From: Mermis nigrescens
Lineage: Eukaryota > Nematoda > Enoplea > Mermithida > Mermithidae
Direction: 5' to 3'
DNA: 64,000 nt
Assembly (NCBI GenBank): GCA_036768485.1
Contig: JAVLUZ010000345.1
Coordinates: 367,785-431,784, forward strand
Of the stretch, positions 30,101 through 35,027 are shown piece after piece. The position numbers were made by a program, and so were the translations under genes. The notes under the pieces were generated by a model that did no database searches, had not been told where the DNA came from, and saw nothing but the letters and a program-made list of their open reading frames with translations. Position 1 is the stretch's first letter. Each line of letters opens with the position of its first letter.

Positions 30101-32482
30101 GGTGAGTTTTATATTTTATTCTAATCCTATATACACGGCTTAGTGCCGGACAACAAAATAACGCAAAAACGAATAAAAACGTACTCGACTATATAATCGT
30201 ACGTCCGCCAACTAACTAAAATGATGGCCTCATAGGACCATTACAGTAAACGAAGTTTACGTTAAAATAACATAATACGTAATTACTTTTAATTCACAAC
30301 GAATGTTCTAGACTAAGATAAGCGGTAATGCATAAAACAATTACTATTATCATATACTTAATTCTATGTTACCGGACAAGTATCTTATTGTTTTTTATAT
30401 TGAAAATTTGGGAATTAGGTGGGAAACCGAAGACATAGCCCACAGTGCACTATCGTAGATAGCTACTAGTATTGGCTATGTAATTGGCTACCGCGAACTG
30501 CTAACACAAGTTCGCCAAACCGTGTAACTCTCGTAGTTACAAATATAGCTTCCAGGCCGCCAAGAAAGTAAATAAATGTCATTAATTGGAATTATATATT
30601 AGTATTAGTAGTGGTCGCCCACAACCCCCCTTAGATCCACCCATATTTTACGGTAAGGTAAAAAGTTTTCATTTAATAGAGCATATTTGTAAAACGTTTT
30701 TTTGGCTGGAATTTTAACTGCGCTTGTACATCGCATGTAAAATTAAATATGCGAATCAATTAACAGCTCTAAAAAAACTTGCCAAAGCAATGTCGTCTGT
30801 TGAACCGCAATTTAGATCTATGGATTGTCCAGCGTAGCCAATACACGACATATTGCATTGGTTCATTGGTAAAACAATACCTTTGGGAGGTAAATTTGAG
30901 CAGGAACAATATTGGCCAGCCTCTATTGCCATAAACTACAATAGGTACATAAAAAACTTTTAAACAGTGTGAAAGTAAACAAGGATGACTTTACCAGCTA
31001 CTAAGACGAATACTAAATAAAACATTTAAAATTAAAGAATCGACAAAATTCAAATTTTGGATCGTTGTATACAAAGTTTGACTAATTCATTATTCACGTA
31101 ACAATTACTCTGCATACGCATAATAACGTCGGATATTCAGTTTTGTAGCCATTTTACAATTCGTTGGAATCGCAAGGACAGCAATAAGAATTATTAATGT
31201 AACAATCATTAGTTTGCTTTTCAGGTTTATTATATTCATGTGAAAATTGTCTTGTGATATTGCTTTTGTGCAGTACCTACTCCAAGGAAGACAAAAATAA
31301 TAGTGTCTTTAAGTGTTTCTCAGCGATTTATACATATTGGAGAAAAAAATTTAAGAAAAAAGAGTAATTTTTATTTCAATTGTCTTTAAAAACGATGTCG
31401 TATAAAATAGCAACATAAATGATTTCTCAACATTATAAGCTCGACCGTGCTGGAAAATTGTTTAACATCTCTAAACCCTATTCTGGTACTCGTCCGTTGC
31501 AAAGAAAATTAATATGAAAAATAAATAATTCTATATAAAGCGTCAGAAAATTTTGACTTATTTGACATGTTTACACAAACTTTGGCTGTTTAGTTGACTA
31601 AATTTATGCAAAGACAATATATTTGACGCGAAGCGCCCGTAAGTTTCTTGGCCTCTTAGCTGACAGGTATGATAAAATCTATTCTAGCGATCTTCCAAGT
31701 GAGCTTCATTATTTTTCAATTCTTTCGTTTAGGACCCTTATAAAAATAAAAGAATAAAAAACACCTAAGAAGACCCATTTACTTATATGATGGCTACAGC
31801 TTGTGAGAAACAAGAAGGAAATTAAAATGTTCATAAAAAATAACACCTTGACGGATTCCAAATTTTAAGATTAAATAATTCTAGAATATTAGTGCGATTT
31901 TCATCTGATTTTCTTCCCGCACCTTCTTCAAGCACGTTTTGACATGCTATGTATTAATTCTTAACATCCAAGTCAATGTATCAGTTTCTTATATTTGGTT
32001 GTTAAGCCTTGACGATAAAACCAAGATGGAAACAGATGAGTCGAAATCCGTACACTTAAATGTTCAAAATCACTAAACGTTGGTTGAATTCAAGAGTTTT
32101 CATACCATTTTATTATTTTATGCCATTTTTTATTTTTCACAATAAAGTTAAACATTTGGCTAGAACACCCGTCTGTTCCCAAGAGTAAGCTAGCGCTACC
32201 TGTGTGAATCGTCTAAGTTTCTGAGCCGTTAATTCCGGGTTTTATCGATGCGACATTTTTTACGAAGTTTTCAGCCGAGAGCTTCTCCCAAGGTTCAGTT
32301 GCAAGACTCGTTAATAACATGCTCATATGCGCAAGAATTCGATACTTATATAACGCACCTACCTACCGTAAAATATGACATGGAACATGTTTCTTTGCAG
32401 GAAGCGACGTTCAGCTGCTTTAGGTCTGCGATCTGCATCTGCTGGTAATCTAATCGACCATTAGGGTTCCATTTGTAACAAG
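1..32482 (-). CDS. Polycystin-1/REJ-like receptor gene, partial (exons span this interval)
   Basis: Large spliced gene on the minus strand, both ends unresolved. Predicted ectodomain order: WSC (32.4 and 30.9 kb exons), PKD folds (29.0-23.3 kb), an unassigned module (22.6-18.0 kb), a PKD fold with the WTFGDG core (17.0 kb), then REJ sequence to the left edge. Polycystin-1/REJ proteins are large membrane receptors with PKD repeats, a REJ region, an autoproteolytic GPS, 11 membrane passes and a PLAT domain; only the extracellular part is here. Support: each exon was translated, has AG/GT borders, and consecutive exons keep codon phase at 32482-30765, 28980-25230, 25369-22500, 22678-20641 and throughout 18310-1. 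Weak points are the 30.9-to-29.0 junction, the 20.6/19.9/18.3-kb junctions and the missing signal-peptide exon upstream of 32482. Introns carry a full LINE and many DNA elements. Family call is firm; exact exon ends are inference. Confidence 0.8.
105..1249. other. Intron with one R1 element
   Basis: No coding signal beyond the flanking exons. An R1 copy fills 745-1008, and a second partial R1-like end (GGCCATG...TATGG) lies at about 1055-1076. The rest is featureless AT-rich sequence. Confidence 0.6.
745..1008 (-). mobile_element. R1-family short DNA element
   Basis: Begins GACATGCACGTGGGG and ends GGCCATGCTGTGCA. Internally it shares with the other R1 copies a landmark reading, on the complement, ACCTCAAAAACTGGCGTAAG and a GTTAAAACTACATT-like stretch. 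The short open frame within it is repeat-derived. Confidence 0.65.
1250..1507 (-). CDS. Exon: late REJ segment
   Basis: Acceptor TTGCTTATTTTACAG, donor GTAAGA, both strong. Contains LLITFAYSSDPIFAYS and MLPPKPGNCSLNVTSG followed by FFIMCNGWTSDD. The pattern PPxxGxCxVxPxxGxxLxxxFxxxCxGWxDD is the hallmark of the later part of the REJ/polycystin ectodomain. Confidence 0.83.
1960..2346. repeat. R3 fragment next to R4 fragment
   Basis: 1960-2170 resembles the interior of R3 (CAAGAACATAAAAACG, then CAATTCTGGGG). 2180-2346 is an inverted R4 copy containing GATTACTGTAGACCCTCCAG, the same landmark as at 13.7 and 23.9 kb. Confidence 0.55.
2458..2633 (-). CDS. Exon: REJ repeat start
   Basis: Acceptor AATCTCATTAAG, donor GTACTC, one spare base at each end. 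Reads CKKAETCFPHHSGLLYNP, LLLQAICAECSDNGAG and SISWNIADRNF: two cysteine pairs then a tryptophan strand, as at the start of the earlier REJ exon. Confidence 0.8.
2880..5200. repeat. Degenerate tandem array in intron
   Basis: The motif ACGAATCTGNCNTTAAANTT followed by CTTTACACTC and GTGTAAAGTTTACACT recurs with heavy divergence at about 3002, 3461, 4003, 4721, 4905, 5033 and 5141. Spacing is irregular. It looks like a decayed satellite. Open frames across it are not convincing as genes. Confidence 0.45.
5348..6142. mobile_element. Inverted-repeat element with about 167-bp arms
   Basis: Arms 5348-5514 and 5973-6142 are near-perfect inverted copies (ACTAGCAAAGAAAAATGCTC at the outer left; CCGCAGAATATACTTCGATT at the inner right) separated by about 460 bp. 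Probably a non-autonomous DNA transposon. No target duplication was resolved. Confidence 0.6.
6297..9771 (-). mobile_element. Full-length single-ORF APE-type LINE
   Basis: Carries one intact long ORF with a very short 3' UTR (about 30-40 bases) and a CAA-repeat tail (CAACAACAACAA, seen as TTGTTG on the plus strand at about 6301). Inserted in the intron between the 2.6- and 10.3-kb receptor exons, in the same orientation as that gene. The absence of stops suggests a recent insertion. The 5' end is not defined beyond the ORF start. Confidence 0.85.
6337..9717 (-). CDS. LINE polyprotein: PHD finger, APE endonuclease, reverse transcriptase
   Basis: About 1126 residues from the ATG at 9717; a later ATG at 9672 (MPAVLLRLLLLSAG) is an attractive alternative start. 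Order: short hydrophobic leader, a 2A-like GVEPNPGP, a PHD-type C4HC3 finger (CGVC, CSNC, HKQQKC, CPKC), APE endonuclease (LQLNINGLKGK, LQETKL, GDFNAHNKLWHSP, SSDHKPI), reverse transcriptase (SSYRPISLL, LDLSKAYDSVDH, GVPQGSVISP, YADDITVF) and a C-terminal zinc knuckle CPYC...HLFNC. The enzyme nicks target DNA and copies its RNA at the nick. PHD finger and enzymes are fused in one ORF, unlike two-ORF LINEs. Clade is Jockey/I/CR1 superfamily; I cannot narrow it by eye. The frame stays open 54 bases upstream of 9717 but without ATG. Confidence 0.9.
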   Translation of the reverse strand: MEHHRSNVFLFAELHMPAVLLRLLLLSAGVEPNPGPTRPIRYPCGVCGSNAYYNSVLCSNCKMWIHKQQKCSGLKKIGDYKKDSYKCPKCATSMLQQQNKPLKILQLNINGLKGKIPELMNFLKEQDVAIGVLQETKLNPSIKDPKTYGYRLLRKDRITPNVGGGIGFLIREDTVAKNIDIPVLCNDGTMESAAISIATSNGDITVVNIYIPPVSSCPPGYEPPLAAIFDMDRVVVLGDFNAHNKLWHSPSNDGRGNFVTDLIDQSDLLLLNEKQATRLPVAANQRPTSPDLSLASSELAPLIQWNTKNTLSSDHKPIILKIDTKQELIISQKKTFVNFNKANWSLFTVEVENKVSSLTLNNNLSVHQREVMLRRIIIAAAKKSIPFGRRKLYDPSLSDRANELIKERDTIRSIDPTSNRLADLTKTLNQVCNEEKTRKWREFVGNLNNRPSNTKRLWSTIKALDGKNRGVDNAPIRFSTSEETDSNRIANKLLKQFTAVRQHTSSPDTRRVIRQIHKKQLSQVQFNINDVKKAIKEAKNSKAFGPDEIAMPYLKHLGPFGLQFLTNLFNLSASTAILPLIWKRSIIIALPKPGKDPNTASSYRPISLLCPSAKIMERLLLPHIINHLPPALHQHGFRPGHSTTSALLHLTTAVCQGFNQPKPAKRTIAVALDLSKAYDSVDHTMLLKTLADSTLPGWTCRWLAAYLRGREAICTFRNVRSKSTITRMGVPQGSVISPALFNAYIRDLPTPSPEIQVISYADDITVFTSNPTIKIMENRLNNYLPLLATFLKNRHLTISTEKSTSTLFTPETKQHSLQLNISINNVHLPTEKYPKILGVTFDPSLSFNRHTETIKQKVQKRNNILKALTGRTWGAQKETILLTYKAIGRSILNYAAPVWTPSIKTSNFGKLQSCQNTALRLATGCLQLTSIDHLHSETRMLSVSDHNRLLADQYFVACLHNNHPCRQLFGCPGPPCRRQRNFRLKPTLKMYSETRVQRRLRNLPPPTTLHQCQNNLHKKAVIASRHRFIKPNPFIFRRPPNIAAQETNLPRCSRAKLAQLRSGYSYILASTRSRLDNTGQTSDLCPYCLAATEDTLHLFNCPSRPLQANIIELWRKPAKIATALNI
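9880..10290. mobile_element. R3-family element
   Basis: Begins near ATACATGTACAGTATGG and ends at CCCCAACCCCGATTCTCC...ACATGTATGG. Contains the R3 core GACGTTTCGGAAGATCCTCG and the hairpin GGCGCGAAGCGCC at 10098-10110. Lies between the LINE 5' end and the 10.3-kb exon. Confidence 0.6.
10323..10518 (-). CDS. Exon: REJ region
   Basis: Acceptor TTCTGTTTTCAG, donor GTTAAC, two bases spare at each end. Contains NGWSYLIFNASLF, CEINLTVSRQLLGAY and MIRISVIDSIVVPSSI. The last is the strand preceding the next CxxxxxC segment. Joins the exon at 2633 in frame across an intron that contains the complete LINE. Confidence 0.8.
10797..10985 (-). mobile_element. R1-family fragment
   Basis: Contains GGGTCTAGACCCCCAG and CACCAGTTTTTGAGG, shared with the other R1 copies. 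Both outer ends are missing. Confidence 0.5.
11285..11705. mobile_element. R3-family element, inverted
   Basis: GGTTGGACCCCCCTCC near the left, then the R3 interior on the complement (CAAAAGTCGCAAATTT, TTCTAGAAAGAACGAGCAAT), ending ATGTACATGTATGG. About 100 bases from the 11.8-kb exon. Confidence 0.55.
11809..11917 (-). CDS. Exon: REJ W-x-C segment
   Basis: Small exon (36 codons plus one base). Acceptor ATTTCTTTAG, donor GTAAAA. Reads QFDSFTWACKNATSTS, then FIVDPDPDSFFSSC. Supplies the conserved Trp-x-Cys of REJ. The spare A joins CT of the next exon as a threonine codon. Confidence 0.8.
12726..12929 (-). CDS. Exon: REJ region, second segment
   Basis: 68 codons, phase 0 at both ends. Acceptor ATAATTTTTAG, donor GTAAAT. 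Contains GYFKIVPSDIVAVIFE, then KNDTIVLNAGLYSTDRN, equivalent to the REJ motif in which Leu-Asp-Ala-x-x-S-x-D precedes a W-x-C segment. That W-x-C segment is found in frame in the next exon. Confidence 0.82.
13350..13613 (+). mobile_element. R2-family short element
   Basis: Starts ATAGGTGGGCAGCACC and ends CCCCCCACGCCCATGTGTGG. Landmarks: AAGGTCAAAAAATGG, CACCATTTTTCGACGTTTCT, then repeated CTGGGGGGTATT. Overlapping open frames on both strands here are repeat-derived. Confidence 0.65.
13612..13795 (+). mobile_element. R4-family short element
   Basis: Abuts the R2 copy. Starts CATGCATGGGCAGCGAAAAC, contains GGGGTCTACAGTAATCTGC, and ends in a C-rich run (CCCCAACCCCTCCCCC). The same family is seen at 2180-2346 and 23855-24005. 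Confidence 0.55.
14461..14705. repeat. 17-bp minisatellite, left arm
   Basis: About 14 units of CCGTCCCAACACGGCCA with one CCGAAATTCC and one CCAACTAC interruption. Confidence 0.8.
14730..14970 (-). mobile_element. R2-family element inside the fold-back centre
   Basis: CACACGTGGGCGTGGGGG at the left, then the complement of the R2 core including AACGTTGAAAAATGATG, ending GCACCCCTCAGAATCC. Confidence 0.6.
15033..15360. repeat. 17-bp minisatellite, right arm
   Basis: About 19 units of GGACGGTGGCCATGTTG (alternating CAT and CGT), including an AATTTCGG variant at about 15267 and a GACTGG variant at about 15338 that mirror the left arm. Confidence 0.8.
15474..15773 (-). CDS. Exon: first REJ exon
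   Basis: Exactly 100 codons, phase 0 at both ends. Acceptor TTTTTCTATAG, donor GTAGTT. Starts ITVVNCTCCPPLL, then LVCSSTLANTKRWSLELL and MTIDPYELDFGLYKISIT. The CxxC-type start, RWSL, and the hydrophobic GLYK strand are the REJ pattern. A fold-back transposon ends about 90 bases downstream in the next intron. Confidence 0.82.
16695..16853 (+). mobile_element. R2-like short element, divergent
   Basis: CATAGGCAGCAGCAAAATTC start, GGGGGTGTTC near the end, then CACGCCCGTGTGTG. About 100 bp shorter than other R2 copies. Ends about 25 bases from the 16.9-kb PKD exon. Confidence 0.45.
16879..17039 (-). CDS. Exon: PKD domain core
   Basis: Reads SIGGLYAWTFGDGSAFSF, then LSYVYLSAGLFQVEVL: the textbook PKD signature (W-x-F-G-D-G ... 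Y-x-x-x-G-x-x-x-V-x-V). Acceptor TTTGCTGCAG, donor GTAATC, two leading bases, phase 0 end. Joins the REJ exon at 15773 in frame. Confidence 0.82.
17917..18310 (-). CDS. Exon: unassigned module leading into a PKD domain
   Basis: A 394-base exon (131 codons plus one base). It opens with DVHFRFSLSPGCALGYQSL, then GYRDGIAMVEHGDVDLDI, which loosely recalls a beta-trefoil repeat, and ends with CPEWAIIERPIACSVVSPN, the beginning of a PKD fold. Acceptor ACGCAG, donor GTCAGA. The spare G joins the next exon's AT to give Asp just before SIGGLYAWTFGDG. An R5 element starts about 25 bases beyond the acceptor. Confidence 0.72.
18334..18512 (+). mobile_element. R5-family short element
   Basis: Terminal CATACATGACATGG and GTTACATGTATGC, with AATTTTTGGCCAAAAACGGC inside. 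Matches copies at 55074 and 60336. Lies 24 bases upstream of the receptor exon acceptor at 18310. Confidence 0.6.
18525..18675. repeat. Degenerate CCCACNGTCC-type minisatellite, C-rich
   Basis: Runs of AACAGTCCCACC-like 9-12-base units. The complement (GGACTGTTGG type) appears at 19300-19340 and 19620-19790, again an inverted arrangement. Confidence 0.55.
19341..19618 (+). mobile_element. R1-family element
   Basis: GCATAGCATGGCCGATCGGG start, CTGATGTAAGCGCTAAAATA inside, CCACGTGCATGTCTGG end. Flanked on both sides by GGACTGTTGG-type minisatellite, so it probably inserted into that array. Confidence 0.65.
19620..19790. repeat. Degenerate GGACTGTTGG-type minisatellite, G-rich
   Basis: Repeated GGACTGTTNGGA units, complementary to the 18.5-kb array. 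Together they may be arms of a second fold-back element of about 1.25 kb (18.53-19.79 kb). Confidence 0.5.
19851..19901 (-). CDS. Short exon, domain unassigned
   Basis: Acceptor ACTCTGCAG, phase 0. Reads DGQNLYKAYGYNHYLDM; the open frame continues VGLVDRGGSFSFALIHIE before a stop, so the donor may lie further left. Polar, aromatic composition is protein-like. The alternative frame is hydrophobic and less credible. Borders are inferred from phase only. Confidence 0.45.
20319..20641 (-). CDS. Exon: cysteine-rich extracellular segment
   Basis: Acceptor TTTTCAG, open for over 100 codons. The first third is cysteine-rich (VVCPASTCTYCFSSNNCSNQ), followed by CTTSSGLYFNPLDHSCYES and a Tyr/Asp-rich stretch ending near VAFKNICK. 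It follows the 22.5-kb exon in phase 0. The donor is unclear: GTCTAC at 20318 leaves two bases and does not fit the next exon, while GTTGCA slightly earlier would. No family recognised. Confidence 0.6.
20900..21660. mobile_element. Fold-back element of GGTTCAGNG units
   Basis: Left arm 20915-21075 is built of GGTTCAGTG/GGTTCAGAG units and right arm 21430-21630 of their complement (CCTCTGAAC). Both outer ends carry TGTTGCACCAA (GGTTGTTGCACCAA left; complement of TTGGTGCAACAGGCTCC right). CTTCTAGAAAG also recurs in both arms. The centre is AT-rich and non-coding. Confidence 0.65.
22500..22678 (-). CDS. Exon: extracellular segment, domain unassigned
   Basis: Acceptor TTGTTTCAG, donor GTACGC, two leading bases and phase 0 end. 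Translation includes YFPAGIPSPLFGDRSIQF, NNGLIFGFEFVIS and AAYLNLL. Open across its length and phase-compatible with both neighbours; probably completes the preceding PKD fold. Confidence 0.62.
23257..23466 (-). CDS. Exon: end of one PKD domain and start of the next
   Basis: Reads TIVNAVTAQASASATVVVRL (end strand and linker of a PKD domain), then ARPNEIITCWVSIGIAEN and YATFGDGNNIS, a clear FGDG PKD core. Donor GTGAAT leaves one base and joins the 22678 exon in frame. The acceptor TGGTAG lies about 14-20 bases from the end of an R3 mobile element, so the element's terminus forms part of the 3' splice region. Confidence 0.72.
23480..23835 (+). mobile_element. R3-family element at a splice site
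   Basis: ACAAGGGCAGCATGGGAACT start, GACGTTTCGGACTATGCTCG, hairpin GGCGCGAAGCGCC at 23692-23704, and a C-rich end. Its left terminus lies within 20 bases of the acceptor of the 23.4-kb exon. Confidence 0.62.
23855..24005 (+). mobile_element. R4-family short element
   Basis: CATAGGCAGCTAGAAAATTC start and GGGGTCTACAGTAATCTGC landmark. Same family as 13612-13795. Confidence 0.5.
24019..24082 (-). CDS. Possible short exon between PKD domains
   Basis: A 64-base interval with a weak acceptor (CTTTAG) and a strong donor (CAG/GTAGAT). It starts in phase 0 and leaves one base, fitting both neighbours. Translation includes QFHIRMDHFTS, resembling a late PKD strand. Short, and rests mainly on phase. 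Confidence 0.35.
24341..24594 (+). mobile_element. R1-family element
   Basis: GGTGCACTGCATGGCCGATC start and AACTGGCATAAGCGCTAAAC inside. Directly joined at its right end to an R2 copy. Confidence 0.62.
24597..24867 (-). mobile_element. R2-family element
   Basis: CACACGTAGGTGTAGGGGG start, GAGAAACGTTGAAAAACGG inside, GCTGCCCACCTATGG end. Confidence 0.62.
25230..25369 (-). CDS. Exon: PKD domain
   Basis: Acceptor TATCTTTTTTCAG, donor CAG/GTGACC. Reads AYSFDFKDDSPISDW and, near the end, FHNSGTYIVVAQARD, matching the PKD pattern of xxFDF(G)D followed by the HxxxGxYxVxVxAxN strand. Confidence 0.72.
26025..26218. mobile_element. hAT-type MITE, 194 bp, with 8-bp target duplication
   Basis: TIRs CAGTGGCGGATCTAGG and CCTAAATCCGCCCTG, with CGCTGTGG duplicated at 26017-26024 and 26219-26226. 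The opposite arm of the palindrome holds the uninterrupted site (CCACAGCG once), giving a clean empty site. The 8-bp duplication and CAG...CTG ends are typical of hAT. Confidence 0.85.
26321..26470 (+). pseudogene. MADF-domain fragment, left palindrome arm
   Basis: 49-codon ORF opening MANGDFDDVTRELSII, then AVKEHPYLWEISLNKL. The V-x-x-x-P-x-L-W motif is the start of a MADF (Adf-1/Myb-SANT-like) DNA-binding domain, often found beside PIF/Harbinger transposases. The frame stops about 12 bases before an R2 copy, so the rest of the domain is lost. Confidence 0.5.
26480..26752 (-). mobile_element. R2-family element in left palindrome arm
   Basis: Same element, in mirrored position, as 27338-27612. 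It was therefore present before the arm was duplicated. Confidence 0.65.
27338..27612 (+). mobile_element. R2-family element in right palindrome arm
   Basis: TGGGCAGCAAGCAAATTCTG near the start, the CACCATTTTTCGACGTTTCT core, and repeated CTGGGGGTATTTTG. Mirror image of the left-arm copy. Confidence 0.65.
27624..27773 (-). pseudogene. MADF-domain fragment, right palindrome arm
   Basis: Same length and stop as the left-arm ORF. At least one residue differs (LNKLISLNK against LNKLKSLNK), so the arms have diverged slightly. Confidence 0.5.
28854..28980 (-). CDS. Exon: start of a PKD-type domain
   Basis: Acceptor ATTCAG, good donor GTAAGC. Translation contains PASSGMNISLFANPQIAD and ITFDVIRNNESY, the alternating hydrophobic pattern at the start of an extracellular Ig-like PKD fold. 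One base is left over; together with the two leading bases of the 25369 exon it makes a serine codon, so phase is kept. Confidence 0.65.
29155..30645. mobile_element. hAT-type element, about 1.5 kb, with probable nested insert
   Basis: Left end CAGTGGCGGATCTAGG, right end CCTTAGATCCACCCATA, flanked by CTTTACGG (29147-29154) and TTTTACGG (30646-30653), 7 of 8 matching. The interior from about 29527 (GGGCCGGTCCGTG) is of different character and probably a second insertion. No coding potential seen. Confidence 0.55.
30765..30935 (-). CDS. Exon: C-terminal half of WSC domain
   Basis: Reads FMAIEAGQYCSCSN, then CNMSCIGYAG and an NCGSTDD motif, the diagnostic second half of WSC (xAIExGxxCxC ... 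CxxxC ... CG). Acceptor is CTATTGTAG. The donor is uncertain: GTTAAT at 30764 keeps phase 0 into the next exon; an alternative GTTTTT donor at 30778 would not fit the next exon found. Confidence 0.75.
30936..32366. other. Intron splitting the WSC domain
   Basis: AT-rich, no repeats recognised apart from GACGCGAAGCGCC at about 31624-31636. A minus-strand signal-peptide-like ORF at about 31120-31240 is discussed under rejected items. Confidence 0.5.
32367..32482 (-). CDS. Exon: N-terminal half of WSC domain
   Basis: After acceptor TTCTTATAG the frame starts with two bases of a split codon and reads a Cys-Tyr start typical of WSC (CYKWNPNG), then VASCKETCSMSYFT, with the spaced cysteines of the first half of WSC. 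It ends in phase 0 at donor GTAGGT. It joins in frame to the 30935 exon, which supplies the second half. WSC domains bind carbohydrate and occur near the N-terminus of polycystin-1 proteins. The preceding exon must end with one spare base and was not found with confidence. Confidence 0.75.
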
Positions 32483-33600
32483 CTATAAGAATTAAGTTAT
32501 ACTTTAAAAATAGATGAATGCCGATTAGTTCTTATGAATCGAACTTGGCCGGAAGCGTACGAATCAAAAATAGATTTCTACGCAAATTTATCTATCTATA
32601 ATATTGATTTTGATATAATATTTATAATATTGACTTGACTTAAGCTATCAAATAGCGTTAAATTTCATTTTTGAAATGAAATATATAAATTACATGCGAC
32701 TGGTCGCAGAGTTGAAACACATTATTTAGGTATTTAAGAGGCAGGTTAGACAGCTAACTTGAGCAAGAAACCATCAAAGGTAATTACTGCTCTAAAAACC
32801 TCATAATCATCAATTTTTTAATTTTTTGCACATTCGTACACGTTAACCCTTATTTTTATAAATTCAACTATTTTTGCAAATACACGTACATGCATGTAGA
32901 CGAACATATGTTACCACAAACTGATCTTTAAACCTTGCAATGGCATTTAGAAAATGCGATGAAGTAAAAAAAATTCAAGCTTTTAAATAGGACGGCAGAA
33001 TTCAAAATTATGTTGCGCATAAGTTTTGAACATAAAAATTGTTTACTTTGCAAATCGACGGGGTAAAAACTTGTTAACAATAAAAAAATTTCTACAGTTT
33101 TAATTATCATATTCGGTTTGTCATAGGTGTAGATAAGAATGCGTAGTAACAAGTGTTCGGCTATCAAATGAAAATTAAATTCGCTGGCAAATTTACTAAA
33201 AAGCCTTAAATTAAGGAGTAATCTGCGTATGTACTTATAATCAAAATTCATATTGAGGTTTCTTTTCGATTAATCACAGTTCGCTGATTTAAAAATGTGC
33301 TTCAGTTAAGCAGACTAATCATTGCTGAGCAACCAAAAACATTACATTAGCGTCAAATAAGCCGTTTTGTATACTTTGTGCGTAAAAATTAGAATTAGAT
33401 AAAAATGGTGCAATTTTTTATCATGCTGACAGAATTCAATATAACATTTTTTCCGCTTAAGTAAGTTCTTCGTTTACATTTTAAAAATTTGTTCGGCAAA
33501 TTTTATTGCCAGCAATGCACATACTCGTATTAGATATCGGACTAAAGAAATTTCTACGAAATATAATCGCACGATTTCTCAGATTAACAAATGGACTTTA
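32483..33600. other. AT-rich stretch, nothing recognised
   Basis: The upstream intron of the receptor gene is expected here, but no exon, repeat or RNA gene could be supported. Confidence 0.4.
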
Positions 33601-33609
33601 CAGGTCGCA

Positions 33610-33826
33610 GATGCATAGCATGGTCGGCCCGGGGATCAGCCCGGCCCAGAGTTAAGTCAAATAGAGAATTTTTTTCGAGCTGAAGTGAGCTTAAAAATGT
33701 TTAGGTACAAACGTTAAGGTTGCAGCAAAAACTACAATATTTGACCCTTTCTGGTCGATTATGAGCGCTTTCGCAGAACATTTTGACTCCTATCCGTTTC
33801 TGGCCTAAGATTTCGTCTTTTTTTAA
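33610..33826 (+). mobile_element. R1-family element, diverged
   Basis: GATGCATAGCATGGTCGGCC start. The interior is diverged and the right end is lost. Confidence 0.5.
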
Positions 33827-33879
33827 AACAAAACTAAATTGAATTACACCAAAATAATTAGTCGTCGTGAGTGATCACA

Positions 33880-34121
33880 GATACAGAATGATAGATCTGG
33901 GGGTCAGCCGGTCCAGAAGAGTCGAAAATTGAGCTTGTTTTGGCCAAAATGACCTAAAAAGATGTTATAACTGCTAAAACAGTGTTAAAATTACGTTATT
34001 CCAAATTTTTGGTCAATCCCAAGCACTTTAAAGATAATTTTCAATTTTCATCCATTTTCGGCCTTCATTTTGCCTATTTCCCATGAAAAAAATTTCTCAT
34101 TTTTTCATTCTGGGATCTAGA
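33880..34121 (+). mobile_element. R1-family element
   Basis: AGATCTGGGGGTCAGCCGGT start, GACCTAAAAAGATGTTATAA and TTCATTCTGGGATCTAGACC end. Tandem with the preceding copy. Confidence 0.55.
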
Positions 34122-34123
34122 CC

Positions 34124-35027
34124 AAGCGCGGATTTATAGTCTATTTAACGGAACCTTGTGCATGAAAATCAATTTTTAGCGCCTAAATGAGTAACTACAA
34201 AAGTGGTTTATAGGCGATAATAATAACAGTAATACAATTTTGCATAGTAAAAGTAATACAATTTTGCATAGTAAAACTTCTTATGCTTATTTATTGCTAT
34301 GCTAAGTATCCTGATTGTTGCTTCAGTTTAAACCGCTTTTATAATCACTTTACATTGATTTAAAAATTATGGTCCATGCACAAGGTTTTGTGAAATAGAC
34401 TACGGGAAGGGAGTCCGCCCCCTATCGTCAAAAAATAGTTGGGCGCAATCAAGAATAGATTTGTATTTTTTGAATGATTATGGCCATTTTTATCATATTT
34501 CAAATTTTTTCGGTCCTTTGCGCGTGCGTAGGTAGATCTCATTAATGTCATTCACTGACTTTCCTGGCGCTCTAAAAACGTTATTCTTATGTCTCAGAAG
34601 AATTTATAGGGAACAAAGATTTTGTGGTTAATCCAATGATTTCTTGAGTAAAGACGTAGTAAATTAAACAGTCTGACAAATTTTTTGAGCAAAAATTCTA
34701 AAACTTTCCGTGCTTCGCGTCGTATCGTTTATTTTTTCTTTTTGTAGTTGCATTGTATCAAAGCATTGTATAACATAAAATCTGTGCTTTAGCGCTTTTT
34801 TTGTTTTTCTCTCGGTGCTTTGTGCCGATTTTTGGGCAAATTGTGTGTGTAACGTTCGAAAACTTTTTCGATTCTGCGCATCAAAAAGATTCTGCCTAAC
34901 AAAGGACGACAAAAACCGGTATTGTACGCATATGAAACGTGTTTTTCTTTCTATTTTTGTCAATATTAGAAAAATTTGAGATTACGCTTCCCTGTCAGAA
35001 CTCAGAAAACCCTGGATTCGCCACTTG
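34124..35027. mobile_element. hAT-like element remnant
   Basis: Left CAAGCGCGGATTTATAG and right CCTGGATTCGCCACTTG resemble degraded hAT ends; no matching duplication. Contains a CGGTGCTTTGTGCCG hairpin variant. The 99-codon minus-strand open frame inside has no recognisable domain. Confidence 0.4.

Noticed and set aside
31120..31240. Minus-strand ORF starting MNIINLKSKLMIVTLIIL, a convincing signal peptide
   Set aside because: It lies in the intron between the two halves of the WSC domain and its donor phase fits neither exon. It could be an alternative first exon, but as part of the main receptor it would break the domain.
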